Assembly (NCBI GenBank): GCA_900068845.1 | Contig: CEFQ01000010.1 | Span: 963,442 to 1,027,441 of the forward strand | DNA length: 64,000 nt | Reading direction: 5' to 3' | Origin: Enterobacter ludwigii | GTDB lineage: Bacteria > Pseudomonadota > Gammaproteobacteria > Enterobacterales > Enterobacteriaceae | Shown here: in pieces, positions 50,098-58,096 of the stretch | Position numbering within the stretch: position 1 is the stretch's first letter | Layout of the letters: the number at the start of each line of letters is the position of its first letter | The notes under the pieces: generated by a model | What the model saw: the letters and a program-made list of their open reading frames with translations, nothing else | Database searches by the model: none | Told to the model about the DNA's origin: nothing | Translations under genes and position numbers: made by a program

Positions 50098-50523
50098 ATG
50101 AGCGACCTTAATAGCGCGGCCGCGTTACTGCGTAGCATCAATGGCAAACTGGCGCGTCGCCTGCGGGAATCTGCGCCGCCGGGCGATCTCACCTGGCCGC
50201 AGGTGTCGGTACTCGGTTATCTGGTACGCGATGGCGCAATGACGGTCACTGAATTGGCAACGCTTGAAGGTGTGCGCACGCAGTCGATGGGCGCCACCGT
50301 GGCCAGCTTGCAAACGCTGGGCATGGTGCAGGGTGCCGCCGATCCGCTGGATGGCCGTAAAACGCGCTATCAACCCACTGCTGCGAGCCTGCAACTGATC
50401 GCCGCCAATCGTGCACAGCGCGATGACTGGCTGGTGGACAGCATCGCGACGCAGCTCAATGCCCACGAACAGCAAACGCTGCTGGCCGCCATTCCCTTAC
50501 TGCAACGACTTGCTGACCAATAA
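50098..50523 (+). CDS. MarR-family transcriptional regulator
   Basis: Winged-helix regulator, 141 residues. The MarR core includes LTWPQVSVLGYLVRDGAMTVTELA, the recognition helix EGVRTQSMGATVASLQTLGMV and the wing DPLDGRKTRYQPT. AAGGAGAAGG supplies the ribosome-binding site. It is 17 bases upstream of the isochorismatase-fold gene and so probably co-transcribed and self-regulated through the 50027-50060 palindrome. The ligand is unknown; MarR proteins beside small hydrolases often sense the hydrolase substrate or an aromatic compound. Confidence 0.9.
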   Translation: MSDLNSAAALLRSINGKLARRLRESAPPGDLTWPQVSVLGYLVRDGAMTVTELATLEGVRTQSMGATVASLQTLGMVQGAADPLDGRKTRYQPTAASLQLIAANRAQRDDWLVDSIATQLNAHEQQTLLAAIPLLQRLADQ

Positions 50524-50540
50524 TCCTGAGAGGACTCAAC

Positions 50541-51095
50541 ATGGCTTTAACTACCCTTGACGACAACACCGCGCTGATTGTGATTGACCTGCAAAACGGC
50601 ATTGTCGCGTTACCTGTCGCACCGTTAGAGGCGCATGAAGTGATTGAGCGCTCAGCGCGCCTGGCCGATGCATTTCGTGGACAAAAGCGCCCGGTGGTGC
50701 TGGTCAACGTAGCGGGCGGTGCGCCAGGCCGTAATGAACAGCCTAAACACGCTGGCGAACTGCCGGCCGATTGGGCCACTTTAGTGCCGGATGTGGCGCA
50801 GCAACGTGGCGATATCACCATCACCAAAAAAACCTGGGGTGCCTTCCACAACACGGATTTGCATGAGCAGCTGCAGCAGCGTGGTATCACGCAAGTGGTT
50901 GTTTGCGGTATTGCCACCAGCATTGGCGTGGAATCGACGGCGCGTCAGGCATATGAATTAGGTTACAACGTCACGCTGGCAACCGATGCGATGACGTGCC
51001 TGGATGCCGAAACGCACAAAAACAGCGTCGAGCGCATCTTCCCGCGTCTGGGTGAAACCGGCACAACTGAAGATGTGCTGGCGTTGCTGAAGTAA
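50541..51095 (+). CDS. Isochorismatase-fold hydrolase
   Basis: Cysteine-hydrolase/isochorismatase superfamily protein, 184 residues. The conserved Asp is D16 (LIVIDLQNGI) and the lysine K96 (ITKKTWGAF). At the position of the catalytic cysteine the sequence is ATSIGVESTAR, so Gly129 replaces Cys. True isochorismatases also lack the cysteine, so nitrilase or amidase-type cysteine chemistry is unlikely. In this particular subfamily SIGVESTAR appears to be the norm (from memory). Co-transcribed with the MarR gene upstream. Substrate unknown. AGAGGA precedes the ATG. Confidence 0.85.
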   Translation: MALTTLDDNTALIVIDLQNGIVALPVAPLEAHEVIERSARLADAFRGQKRPVVLVNVAGGAPGRNEQPKHAGELPADWATLVPDVAQQRGDITITKKTWGAFHNTDLHEQLQQRGITQVVVCGIATSIGVESTARQAYELGYNVTLATDAMTCLDAETHKNSVERIFPRLGETGTTEDVLALLK

Positions 51096-51106
51096 AAGAC
51101 AACTTC

Positions 51107-51126
51107 GGTCGCCATCAATGGCGACC
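51107..51126 (-). repeat. Class B REP downstream of the hydrolase gene
   Basis: GGTCGCCATCAATGGCGACC, a perfect 9-bp stem with a 2-base centre, followed by TTAC (GTAA on the minus strand, a GTAG variant). Confidence 0.8.
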
Positions 51127-51150
51127 TTACGTATATAGAGCTGGGTTTTC

Positions 51151-51174
51151 GTAGGGTGCGCATTGATGCGCACC
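51151..51174 (+). repeat. Class C GTAG-REP
   Basis: GTAG then GGTGCGCATTGATGCGCACC (51155-51174). It sits between the hydrolase and pqqU, which are convergent, 25 bases downstream of the class B element. Confidence 0.85.
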
Positions 51175-51202
51175 TGGATATCAATCGTAAGAACGCGTTT
51201 AT

Positions 51203-53302
51203 TTACTGAAACGCATAACTCACGTTCAGACCCACGCTGTAGTTGCGGCCTGGCGCTGGTTCGTAGTAGCGACCGTTGCTTTCATTGACGATCACCGAAC
51301 CGATGTAGTTGCGATCAAACAGGTTGTCGACGCGGCCAAACAGATCCAGCGTCCAGTTCTGCACCAGCCATTTATAACCGCTGTTCACGCCAACCACGGT
51401 GTAAGACGGCGCTTTTACATCGTTCTCATCATCCGCGGCGATATCGCTCAGGTAGCGCACATCGGTTCCGGCATACCAGCCTTGATCGGGCGCGTAAGCC
51501 AAGCCGGCGTAAGCCATGTTGCGGGCAATGCCGGGAATGCGGTTGCCGTCGCAGCTTTCGGTGCCGCAGACGTTAGAGCGATAACGGGCATCCAGCAAGG
51601 TCCATGCGGCTTTGAAACGCCAGCTCTCGCCGAACTGCTGGTCGAGGCCCAGCTCTAAGCCGCGACGACGCGTTTCACCGGCGTTTTTGTAGCTGGTGCG
51701 GCCTTCAAAGCTGCTGTCGGAAACGATCTCGTTTTTAGTGTCGGTCTGGAAAATCGCAGCGGTTAGCAGGCCATTGCCGATACGTTTTTTACTGCCCAGT
51801 TCAACGGTTTCGCTGGTGGCGGGTTGCAAGTTGAGATTCAGTCCGTCTTGATCGGCCGCGCGATACGACAACTCATTCAGCGTTGGCGTTTCGAAACCGC
51901 GACCGGCAGAAACGTAGGCGTTCCAGCTGTTATCAATCGCATAATTCAGTGCAGCCGCCGGTAACCAGCGATGGTAGCGACGATTGCCGCTGTCATCAGG
52001 ATCGGTGGCGGTAACGTAGTAATCGTTGGAGTCGAAATTGACGGTACTGAAACGCACGCCCGCATCCAGCGATAACTTATCGGTCAGCTGCCACGCAGTT
52101 TGCAGATAGGGATCAAGGTTCCACATCAGGTTGCGTTCGTTACGGCGCATATCACCCTGAACGCCCAACTCATTGGCGGTAAAGTTTTGATAACCCTTAC
52201 GCTTCTCGGTCATGGTTTCATAGTCGAGGCCGGCGGTGAAGGTCACCGGAAGGGTGAACAGTGCGTCGCGGTGCGTCCAGCGCGTATCAATGCCCTGATA
52301 ATGGCGGGACAGCGAAATCACGCCGCCGGGATAACCTGCGCGCAACTGGGTGGCTTTGGGAATCGATTGATACTGCGTAGTTTCACGTTCACCCGCGTAC
52401 ATCATCACGCTGAGATCGTCGTTTTCACTCATCTGGCGCTGATAGTGCAGTCCCGCTTGCGTCTGATCGACGGTTTTACGCGCATCGTACAAGGTTACGT
52501 TGCTGGCTACCTGGCGCGGATTATCTTTCCACTGCTCGGCGGTCAAACCACCTGGATCCTGCGCTTCAACGTGCACGCTGTTGAACAGCAGCGTCAGGGT
52601 GCTGACATCATCAATGCGCACCCCAAGCTTGGCGTTGCCGAGATTTTTCTGCGCCGAGCTGTGATCGCGAAAACCGTGGGTGGTAAAGCGCGAGGCGGAA
52701 ACCGTGTAATTGACATCCCCGGCTTGCGTACCGTCGCCGGTTGCACCGCTGGCTTTCACGCTGTTGCGCCAGCTGCCGTAACTGCCGTACCAGCTGCTGG
52801 CTTCAAGCGTGGTCGGTTGCTGTCCGGTTTCGGTTTCAACGTTAATCACCCCGCCCGACGAGTTACCGTACAACGCGGAGAAGGGGCCGCGCAGCACGTC
52901 GATGTGATCGATCGAGCCGATATCGATGTTGGACGTTTGTCCCTGGCCATCGGGCATGGTGGCGGGGATGCCGTCGACATACATGCGGATGCCGCGCAGG
53001 CCGAATGTCGATCGTGATCCAAAACCACGCACTGAAATCTGCAAATCCTGGGCATAATTCTGGCGGTTTTGGATTTGCAAACCTGGCACGCTGGCGAGAT
53101 TTTCTGACAAATTCACGCGCGGTGCGGCGTGGCGCATATCGTCGCCGGACACCACGCTGACCGCCGCGGGCGTGTCGAGCTCAGAAAGGCCGGACGCTGC
53201 AGGCGCAGCACTCACCACCATAGTATTGCTGGCAGCGCCAGCCGCCAGCGACATCGCAGGCAACATCAGCAACGAAGCCTGGCGCAGTAAAGCTATTTTC
53301 AT
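51203..53302 (-). CDS. pqqU: TonB-dependent receptor PqqU (YncD-type)
   Basis: Outer-membrane TonB-dependent receptor, 699 residues. A signal peptide (about 1-24) is followed by a TonB-box-like TMVVSA and a plug domain with VSVVSGDDMRHAAPRVNLSE, NYAQDLQISVRGFGSRSTFG and VDGIPATMPDGQGQTSNIDI. The barrel ends VGLNVSYAFQ with a terminal aromatic residue. It is close along its full length to E. coli YncD, shown to import the cofactor PQQ and renamed PqqU. ATG 53302 was chosen for the signal peptide. The PQQ biosynthesis operon lies 6 kb away in this same window. Confidence 0.9.
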   Translation of the reverse strand: MKIALLRQASLLMLPAMSLAAGAASNTMVVSAAPAASGLSELDTPAAVSVVSGDDMRHAAPRVNLSENLASVPGLQIQNRQNYAQDLQISVRGFGSRSTFGLRGIRMYVDGIPATMPDGQGQTSNIDIGSIDHIDVLRGPFSALYGNSSGGVINVETETGQQPTTLEASSWYGSYGSWRNSVKASGATGDGTQAGDVNYTVSASRFTTHGFRDHSSAQKNLGNAKLGVRIDDVSTLTLLFNSVHVEAQDPGGLTAEQWKDNPRQVASNVTLYDARKTVDQTQAGLHYQRQMSENDDLSVMMYAGERETTQYQSIPKATQLRAGYPGGVISLSRHYQGIDTRWTHRDALFTLPVTFTAGLDYETMTEKRKGYQNFTANELGVQGDMRRNERNLMWNLDPYLQTAWQLTDKLSLDAGVRFSTVNFDSNDYYVTATDPDDSGNRRYHRWLPAAALNYAIDNSWNAYVSAGRGFETPTLNELSYRAADQDGLNLNLQPATSETVELGSKKRIGNGLLTAAIFQTDTKNEIVSDSSFEGRTSYKNAGETRRRGLELGLDQQFGESWRFKAAWTLLDARYRSNVCGTESCDGNRIPGIARNMAYAGLAYAPDQGWYAGTDVRYLSDIAADDENDVKAPSYTVVGVNSGYKWLVQNWTLDLFGRVDNLFDRNYIGSVIVNESNGRYYEPAPGRNYSVGLNVSYAFQ

Positions 53303-53370
53303 TATGAAAGACCGTAAAAAGGGCGTGGAATGTACCAGGTGGAACATTAATGGCGCGTATGTTAATCGTT

Positions 53371-53388
53371 TTTTCAATTGTTTGAAAA
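53371..53388. promoter_or_regulatory. Palindrome upstream of pqqU
   Basis: TTTTCAA-TTGT-TTGAAAA, 7-bp perfect arms, about 70 bases upstream of the pqqU start in the 218-base divergent gap. It does not match Fur. Possible operator; no regulator assigned. Confidence 0.35.
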
Positions 53389-53520
53389 GCGTTAATAGTA
53401 TGACGGATTATTACTGTTTGCGGTGTTGAAAATGTTTTCCCATCGCATCTCTGGCCTGGCTGCCTCAGGGAAATTCTGTCAGTCTGGCGGTTTTGTCTGA
53501 AGGCATAAAAGAGAGGGAAT

Positions 53521-54384
53521 ATGAGTCAACAACCTGTGGTAGCGGTACTGGGATTGGGCGCGATGGGCCATGCGTTTGCCGCCAACCTGTTGAAAAAAGG
53601 CTTCACGGTGCGCGGCTGGAATCGCACGCGTGCCAAAGGCGAAGATCTGCTGGACGCAGGTATCACGCTGGCTGACAGCGCAACGCAAGCGGTTGAGGGT
53701 GCGGATGTGGTGATCGCCATGCTCGCCGACGGCGAGACCACGCGCGAGGCGCTGAACGCGGCCAGCAGCGCGCTCAAGCAGGGCGCGACAGTGTGCCAGA
53801 TGGGCACCATCGGCGTGGACGCCACCGATCAACTGATCGCGGAAATTAACCGCACACGTCCGGACGTGGTGTTTATCGATGCACCGGTTTCCGGCACTAA
53901 AGCCCCCGCAGAGAATGCACAAATTCTGGTGATGGCGAGTGGCGATCAGAGCAAGGCGCAGGCCGCCGAGCAGGTCTTTGCCGCGATCGGTAAAGGCACA
54001 CAGTGGCTGGGCGCAGCAGGTGCCAGTTCGCGCATGAAGCTGGTGGTGAATAGCTGGCTGATTGGTCTGATGCAGAGCCTGGCGGAAAGCACACGCCTGG
54101 CGGAAGAGTTTGGTTTCAGCACCGACGATCTGTGGAAAGTGCTGGATGGCGGCCCGCTGGCTGCACCGTACGCCAAAATGAAACTCGGCATGATCGCCAG
54201 TGGTGATTTTACCCCGCAAATGCATCTGGTCTGGGCGCTGAAAGACGCCAAACTGGCGCTGGACGCGGCGGGTGATAGCAAACTGCCGGCGCTGGAAAAT
54301 ATCGTGGATGTCTGGCAGCAGGCGGTTGATGCTGGCTACGGCGAGCAGGATCTGGCGGCGGTGTATCAATACCTGAAGCGCTAA
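53521..54384 (+). CDS. Beta-hydroxyacid dehydrogenase-family NAD(P) oxidoreductase
   Basis: Cytoplasmic dehydrogenase or reductase of the 3-hydroxyisobutyrate dehydrogenase family, 287 residues. The Rossmann motif is GLGAMGHAFAANLLKKGF (11-28). The next strand ends WNRTRAK, where the Arg suggests NADP preference. The substrate-binding signature is DAPVSGTKAPAENAQI, and the catalytic lysine lies in SSRMKLVVNSWLIG. One base separates its stop from the AraC-type gene, so they form an operon. Substrate unknown: glyoxylate/succinic semialdehyde reductase- or imine reductase-like activity is possible. Confidence 0.85.
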   Translation: MSQQPVVAVLGLGAMGHAFAANLLKKGFTVRGWNRTRAKGEDLLDAGITLADSATQAVEGADVVIAMLADGETTREALNAASSALKQGATVCQMGTIGVDATDQLIAEINRTRPDVVFIDAPVSGTKAPAENAQILVMASGDQSKAQAAEQVFAAIGKGTQWLGAAGASSRMKLVVNSWLIGLMQSLAESTRLAEEFGFSTDDLWKVLDGGPLAAPYAKMKLGMIASGDFTPQMHLVWALKDAKLALDAAGDSKLPALENIVDVWQQAVDAGYGEQDLAAVYQYLKR

Positions 54385-54385
54385 C

Positions 54386-55168
54386 ATGAGTGCGCGACTC
54401 AATTTCGACTTCACCTACCGTCCGCTGGTGCCCTTTGCGCACGATTATGCGCATGGCGACGCGGAGCCGTGGCATTTCCACCACTGCGCGCAGTTGATCC
54501 ACACGCTAAGCGGCGTGGTGAAGGTTGAAACGCAGCACGGCAGCTGGATTGTGCCGCCGAGTCGCGGCGTCTGGCTGCCGGCGGGAACACGCCACGCGCT
54601 GCATATCGTTGGTGCAGTGGCCGCGCGCACGCTGTTTGTCGATCCGCTAGCGCGCGCCGATCTGCCCGCCAGTTGTCAGGTGGTGCAGATTTCGCCCCTG
54701 CTGCGCGAGTTGATCGTGAGCGCGCTGGCGCTGCCGGAGCAGTACGTTCCTGGCAGCCGCACAGAGCGCATTTACGAGCTGATCCTCGATGAGATCCGCG
54801 TGATGGATGTGCTGCCCTTTGGCTTGCCGCTGCCGGAAAGCGATCGTTTGCTGAGTTTGTGCCAGCAGATCCAGCAAGCACCCGGCGAAAACTGGAGGCT
54901 GGCCCGCGCCGCGGCTCAACTTTGCGTGGCGGAACGCACGCTGGCGCGCCATTTCAGTCGCGAAACCGGTTTGCAGTTCAGCGACTGGGTGCGCCGCGCG
55001 CGGCTAAGCGTGGCGTTAACCCGCTTAGCCCAAGGTGAAAGCGTGCTGACGGTGGCGCTCGATCTCGGCTATGACAGCCCGAGCGCTTTCAGCGCGATGT
55101 TTCGCCGCGTGCTCGGCGTTACGCCAGTGAACTATTTTCCTGTGGCAGAGAAGCGTGCGCTGCGTTGA
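54386..55168 (+). CDS. AraC-family regulator with N-terminal cupin
   Basis: Transcription factor of 260 residues. The N-terminal cupin contains AEPWHFHHCAQLIHTLSGVV and VPPSRGVWLPAGTRHAL. The C-terminal AraC-type helix-turn-helix pair contains LCVAERTLARHFSRETGLQFSDW and TVALDLGYDSPSAFSAMFRRVLG. This resembles the NimR/YeaM type that controls drug or metabolite exporters (inference). It starts one base after the dehydrogenase. The last 50 bases overlap the 3' end of the convergent leuA-type gene, with no room for a terminator. Confidence 0.9.
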   Translation: MSARLNFDFTYRPLVPFAHDYAHGDAEPWHFHHCAQLIHTLSGVVKVETQHGSWIVPPSRGVWLPAGTRHALHIVGAVAARTLFVDPLARADLPASCQVVQISPLLRELIVSALALPEQYVPGSRTERIYELILDEIRVMDVLPFGLPLPESDRLLSLCQQIQQAPGENWRLARAAAQLCVAERTLARHFSRETGLQFSDWVRRARLSVALTRLAQGESVLTVALDLGYDSPSAFSAMFRRVLGVTPVNYFPVAEKRALR

Positions 55169-56804
55169 GCAGCGCTTGCAATGAGGCGCGCGCCACATCG
55201 TTATCAATGCCCACACCCCACGCGCGTTCTCCGCGTGCATTAATACAGCTGATATAAGTCACCGAACGACTATCGCTGCGTTTGCCTAGCGTGTGTTCGT
55301 GATAATCCTCAATGGTGATGGCTACATCATAGCGCTGACGCAATGCGGCGACGGCGGCAGAGAGCAAGCCATTGCCTTTGCCCTCCAGCGTTACCTGCTG
55401 CGTACCTTGTTGCAGCCGCGCTTTGAAACGCGTTTCGCTTTTATCATCGCTGTGGCTTTCCGCTTCCAGCAAACGCCGCGCTGGCTGGGTTAAACCGTAA
55501 TGCTGACAAAACAGCTGCCATAACGCATGGTGTGTCATCTCCTGACCGTGTCGATCGGTTTGCTGCTGCACCAGGCGGCTGAAATCCTGTTGCAATCCGC
55601 GCGGCAGCTGCAATCCATGATTCTGTTCCAGCAGCCATGCTGCGCCGCCTTTGCCGGATTGGCTGTTCACCCGGATCACCGCTTCGTAACTGCAGCCGAT
55701 ATCCAGCGGGTCGAGCGGCAGATACGGCATCTGCCAGATCGTTTCTTCGCGTTGTGCGCGTTCGGCAAAGCCTTTACGGATCGCATCCTGATGCGAACCG
55801 GAGAAGGCGGTAAACACCAGTTCACCGGCATAAGGATGGCGTGGATGAACCGGTAACTGATTGCAGCGTGTTACCACTTCCAGCACCTGCTGGATATCGC
55901 TGAAATCGAGTTGCGGCGCCACGCCCTGGGTGTAAAGGTTGAGCGCCAGCGTGACGATATCCACGTTGCCGGTGCGTTCGCCATTACCAAACAAGCAGCC
56001 TTCTACGCGATCGGCGCCCGCCAGCATCGCCAACTCCGCACAGGCGATGCCGGTACCGCGATCGTTATGCGGATGCACGCTAATCGACACCTGCGATCGC
56101 TGGCTGAAGTGGCGACAGAAATACTCAATCTGATCGGCATAGACGTTCGGCGTATTCACTTCAACGGTGGCGGGCAGGTTGATGATCATTGGACGTGTAG
56201 GCCCCGGTTGCCAAATCGCCGCTACCGCTTCGCAAATTTCCAGCGCAAAGTCGGGTTCGGTAAAGCAGAAGGTTTCTGGTGAATACTCGAAGGTCCACGC
56301 AGTTGCCGTTTGTGCTGCGCAGCGGGCGCGGATCTGTCGCGCACCGGCGCAGGCCAGTTCAATAATCTCGGCTTTGCTCTGACGGAACACCCGTTCACGG
56401 AACAGCGGCGCGGTGGCGTTGTACAGATGAATAATGGCGTTGGGCGCGCCGCGCAGCGCGTCAAAGGTGCGATCGATCAGATCGCTACGTGCCTGGGTCA
56501 GCACCTGAATCGCCACATCGTCTGGAATGTGGTTCTGCTCAATCAGCAAGCGCACAAAATCATAATCTGTCTGCGATGCTGCTGGAAACGCCACCTCAAT
56601 CTCCTTAAAGCCGCAGCGCAGCAGCAGTTGCCAGAACTCCAGTTTGCGTGCGCTGTCCATTGGTGTCGCCAGCGCCTGGTTGCCGTCGCGCAGATCGGTA
56701 GAGAGCCAGCGGGGTGCCTGCGTCAGCTGGCGCGATGGCCACTGACGATCGGGTAAATCGATGACCGGGAATGGACGGTATTTTGCAGCGGGTTGCGTAA
56801 GCAT
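55119..56804 (-). CDS. leuA: 2-isopropylmalate synthase, long LeuA2-type
   Basis: Condenses acetyl-CoA with 2-ketoisovalerate, the first step of leucine synthesis. It has 561 residues, of the actinobacterial/yeast-like LeuA class rather than the 523-residue enterobacterial one. Active-site elements are STDLRDGNQAL, FKEIEVAFPAASQTDYDF, and the metal-binding HPHNDRGTG. The C-terminal regulatory domain with SVTYISCINARGERAWGVGID is present. AAGGAG precedes the ATG. No leuBCD neighbours and no leucine-rich leader were seen, so this is probably a paralog outside the leu operon with a special role or acquired history. Its 3' end overlaps the convergent AraC gene by 50 bases. Confidence 0.9.
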   Translation of the reverse strand: MLTQPAAKYRPFPVIDLPDRQWPSRQLTQAPRWLSTDLRDGNQALATPMDSARKLEFWQLLLRCGFKEIEVAFPAASQTDYDFVRLLIEQNHIPDDVAIQVLTQARSDLIDRTFDALRGAPNAIIHLYNATAPLFRERVFRQSKAEIIELACAGARQIRARCAAQTATAWTFEYSPETFCFTEPDFALEICEAVAAIWQPGPTRPMIINLPATVEVNTPNVYADQIEYFCRHFSQRSQVSISVHPHNDRGTGIACAELAMLAGADRVEGCLFGNGERTGNVDIVTLALNLYTQGVAPQLDFSDIQQVLEVVTRCNQLPVHPRHPYAGELVFTAFSGSHQDAIRKGFAERAQREETIWQMPYLPLDPLDIGCSYEAVIRVNSQSGKGGAAWLLEQNHGLQLPRGLQQDFSRLVQQQTDRHGQEMTHHALWQLFCQHYGLTQPARRLLEAESHSDDKSETRFKARLQQGTQQVTLEGKGNGLLSAAVAALRQRYDVAITIEDYHEHTLGKRSDSRSVTYISCINARGERAWGVGIDNDVARASLQALLNAAHASLPQENSSLA

Positions 56805-56921
56805 AACGATCTCCTTGTGGTGTGGTTTCAGTGTTACCTACCACGCCGCCACAGGCTCGCCGATTGCTGACAATCCTTAGCGCATAACTGACAGAATGCC
56901 GTTCATTCCGCGCGCTCAATC

Positions 56922-56963
56922 TGTAGCGGCGCGATTTATCGCGCAATAAATTGCGCCGCTACA
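56922..56963. repeat. Class A GTAG-REP pair upstream of leuA
   Basis: TGTAGCGGCGCGATTTATCG... / ...AATTGCGCCGCTACA, 42 bp, GTAG at both ends, in the divergent gap between the leuA-type gene and the sulfonate-type binding protein. Confidence 0.88.
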
Positions 56964-57085
56964 AAATGTGCGATTATTTGCTCTAACGTGCATATGCGCC
57001 AGGCGGCATATCTCATGCGAAATCGGCATCGGTCATTTGGCGTGCGCAGGTTAGGCTGGGGTTTTGCACCATGAGATAAAACACA

Positions 57086-58018
57086 ATGAAAAGAGCAGCT
57101 TTAGCACTGTTGATCGTGGCAGCCAGCGGCACGGCAATGGCAGAAACCGTTACGCTGCGCATTGCCGATCAGAAAGGGAATATGCACGCCGAAATGGCCG
57201 CGGCGCAGCAGTTAAACAACCTCAATTATAAAATCGAATGGGCCGAGTTCCCGGCGGCGGCACCGCTGGCGGAAGCGCTGAATGCCGGCGCGGTAGATGC
57301 CGGTATTATCGGCGATGCGCCACTGCTGTTCTCGTTGGCGGCCGGTTCGCAGGTGAAAGCGGTGGCGGTGAGTAAGTCGGTGCCCGAAGGATTGGCGGTG
57401 CTGGTGAGCCCCGATTCGCCCATCAAAACCGTTGCCGAGCTGAAGGGAAAAAATATCGCCACCGGACGCGGATCGATTGGCCACTTTGAAGCGCTCAAGG
57501 CGTTGGAGCAGGCGGGCGTCAGCGATAAAGCGGTTAAGTGGCGCTTCTTAACCCCGGCGGATGCGCGCATCGCGCTGGCAAACGGATCGGTGGATGCGTG
57601 GTCAACGTGGGATCCTTACACCGCGCTGGCGGAAGTCACCCGTACCGGCCGCGTGCTGGTTAACGGCGTCGGGCTTTCCAGCGGCAATAGCTTCCTCGCC
57701 GCCACCGATGCAGCGCTGAAAGATGAGGCCAAACGCGTGGCGCTGCAGGATTACGTCAATCGTTTGGCGGCCGCCGATCGCTGGGCCAACAGCCATGTTG
57801 ATGAGTATTCCAGCACGCTGGCAAAAATCATCGGCTTCCCAAAAGAAGCGGCAGCGAAATCCTTCTCACGCCGCAAATCGCACTGGCAGAGCATTGACGA
57901 GGCCACTATCAGCCAGCAGCAAGAGACCGCCGATTTCTATCAGAAATACGGTTTAATCCAGAAGCCGCTTGATGTGAAACCCACCTTTTATCACGGCTTA
58001 AAGTTTGCGCAGAACTAA
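57086..58018 (+). CDS. Orphan SsuA/NrtT-like ABC binding protein
   Basis: Periplasmic substrate-binding protein of the aliphatic sulfonate/taurine/nitrate type, 310 residues. The signal peptide MKRAALALLIVAASGTAMA is followed by ETVTLRIADQKGNMHAEMAA. Family features are IEWAEFPAAAPLAEALNAGAVDAGIIGDAP and GSVDAWSTWDPYTALAE. No permease or ATPase gene is adjacent, so it must use components from elsewhere or act alone. The next gene is a dipeptidase 78 bases on, same strand. Ligand unknown; sulfonate is only the family default. Confidence 0.85.
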   Translation: MKRAALALLIVAASGTAMAETVTLRIADQKGNMHAEMAAAQQLNNLNYKIEWAEFPAAAPLAEALNAGAVDAGIIGDAPLLFSLAAGSQVKAVAVSKSVPEGLAVLVSPDSPIKTVAELKGKNIATGRGSIGHFEALKALEQAGVSDKAVKWRFLTPADARIALANGSVDAWSTWDPYTALAEVTRTGRVLVNGVGLSSGNSFLAATDAALKDEAKRVALQDYVNRLAAADRWANSHVDEYSSTLAKIIGFPKEAAAKSFSRRKSHWQSIDEATISQQQETADFYQKYGLIQKPLDVKPTFYHGLKFAQN

Positions 58019-58096
58019 CCCTTTGTGCGCCCGCATTTGGCGAAACAGCAGCGCGCGCGTAGCATAGCGGCATGTTGTTTCGTCAAAGATCGCCTC

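Noticed and set aside
50541..51095. Inactivated cysteine hydrolase
   Set aside because: Although Gly replaces the catalytic Cys, the surrounding SIGVESTAR motif appears typical for this subfamily and true isochorismatases also lack the Cys, so loss of function is not implied.
52100..53017. 305-residue plus-strand frame inside pqqU
   Set aside because: Antisense shadow of a conserved TonB receptor with no recognisable domain.
53479..54414. 311-residue minus-strand frame over the dehydrogenase
   Set aside because: Antisense to a gene with clear Rossmann and catalytic motifs.
56805..57085. Leucine attenuator leader before the leuA-type gene
   Set aside because: The only short minus-strand frame with an ATG (about nine codons) is not leucine-rich, and no terminator/antiterminator pair was seen.
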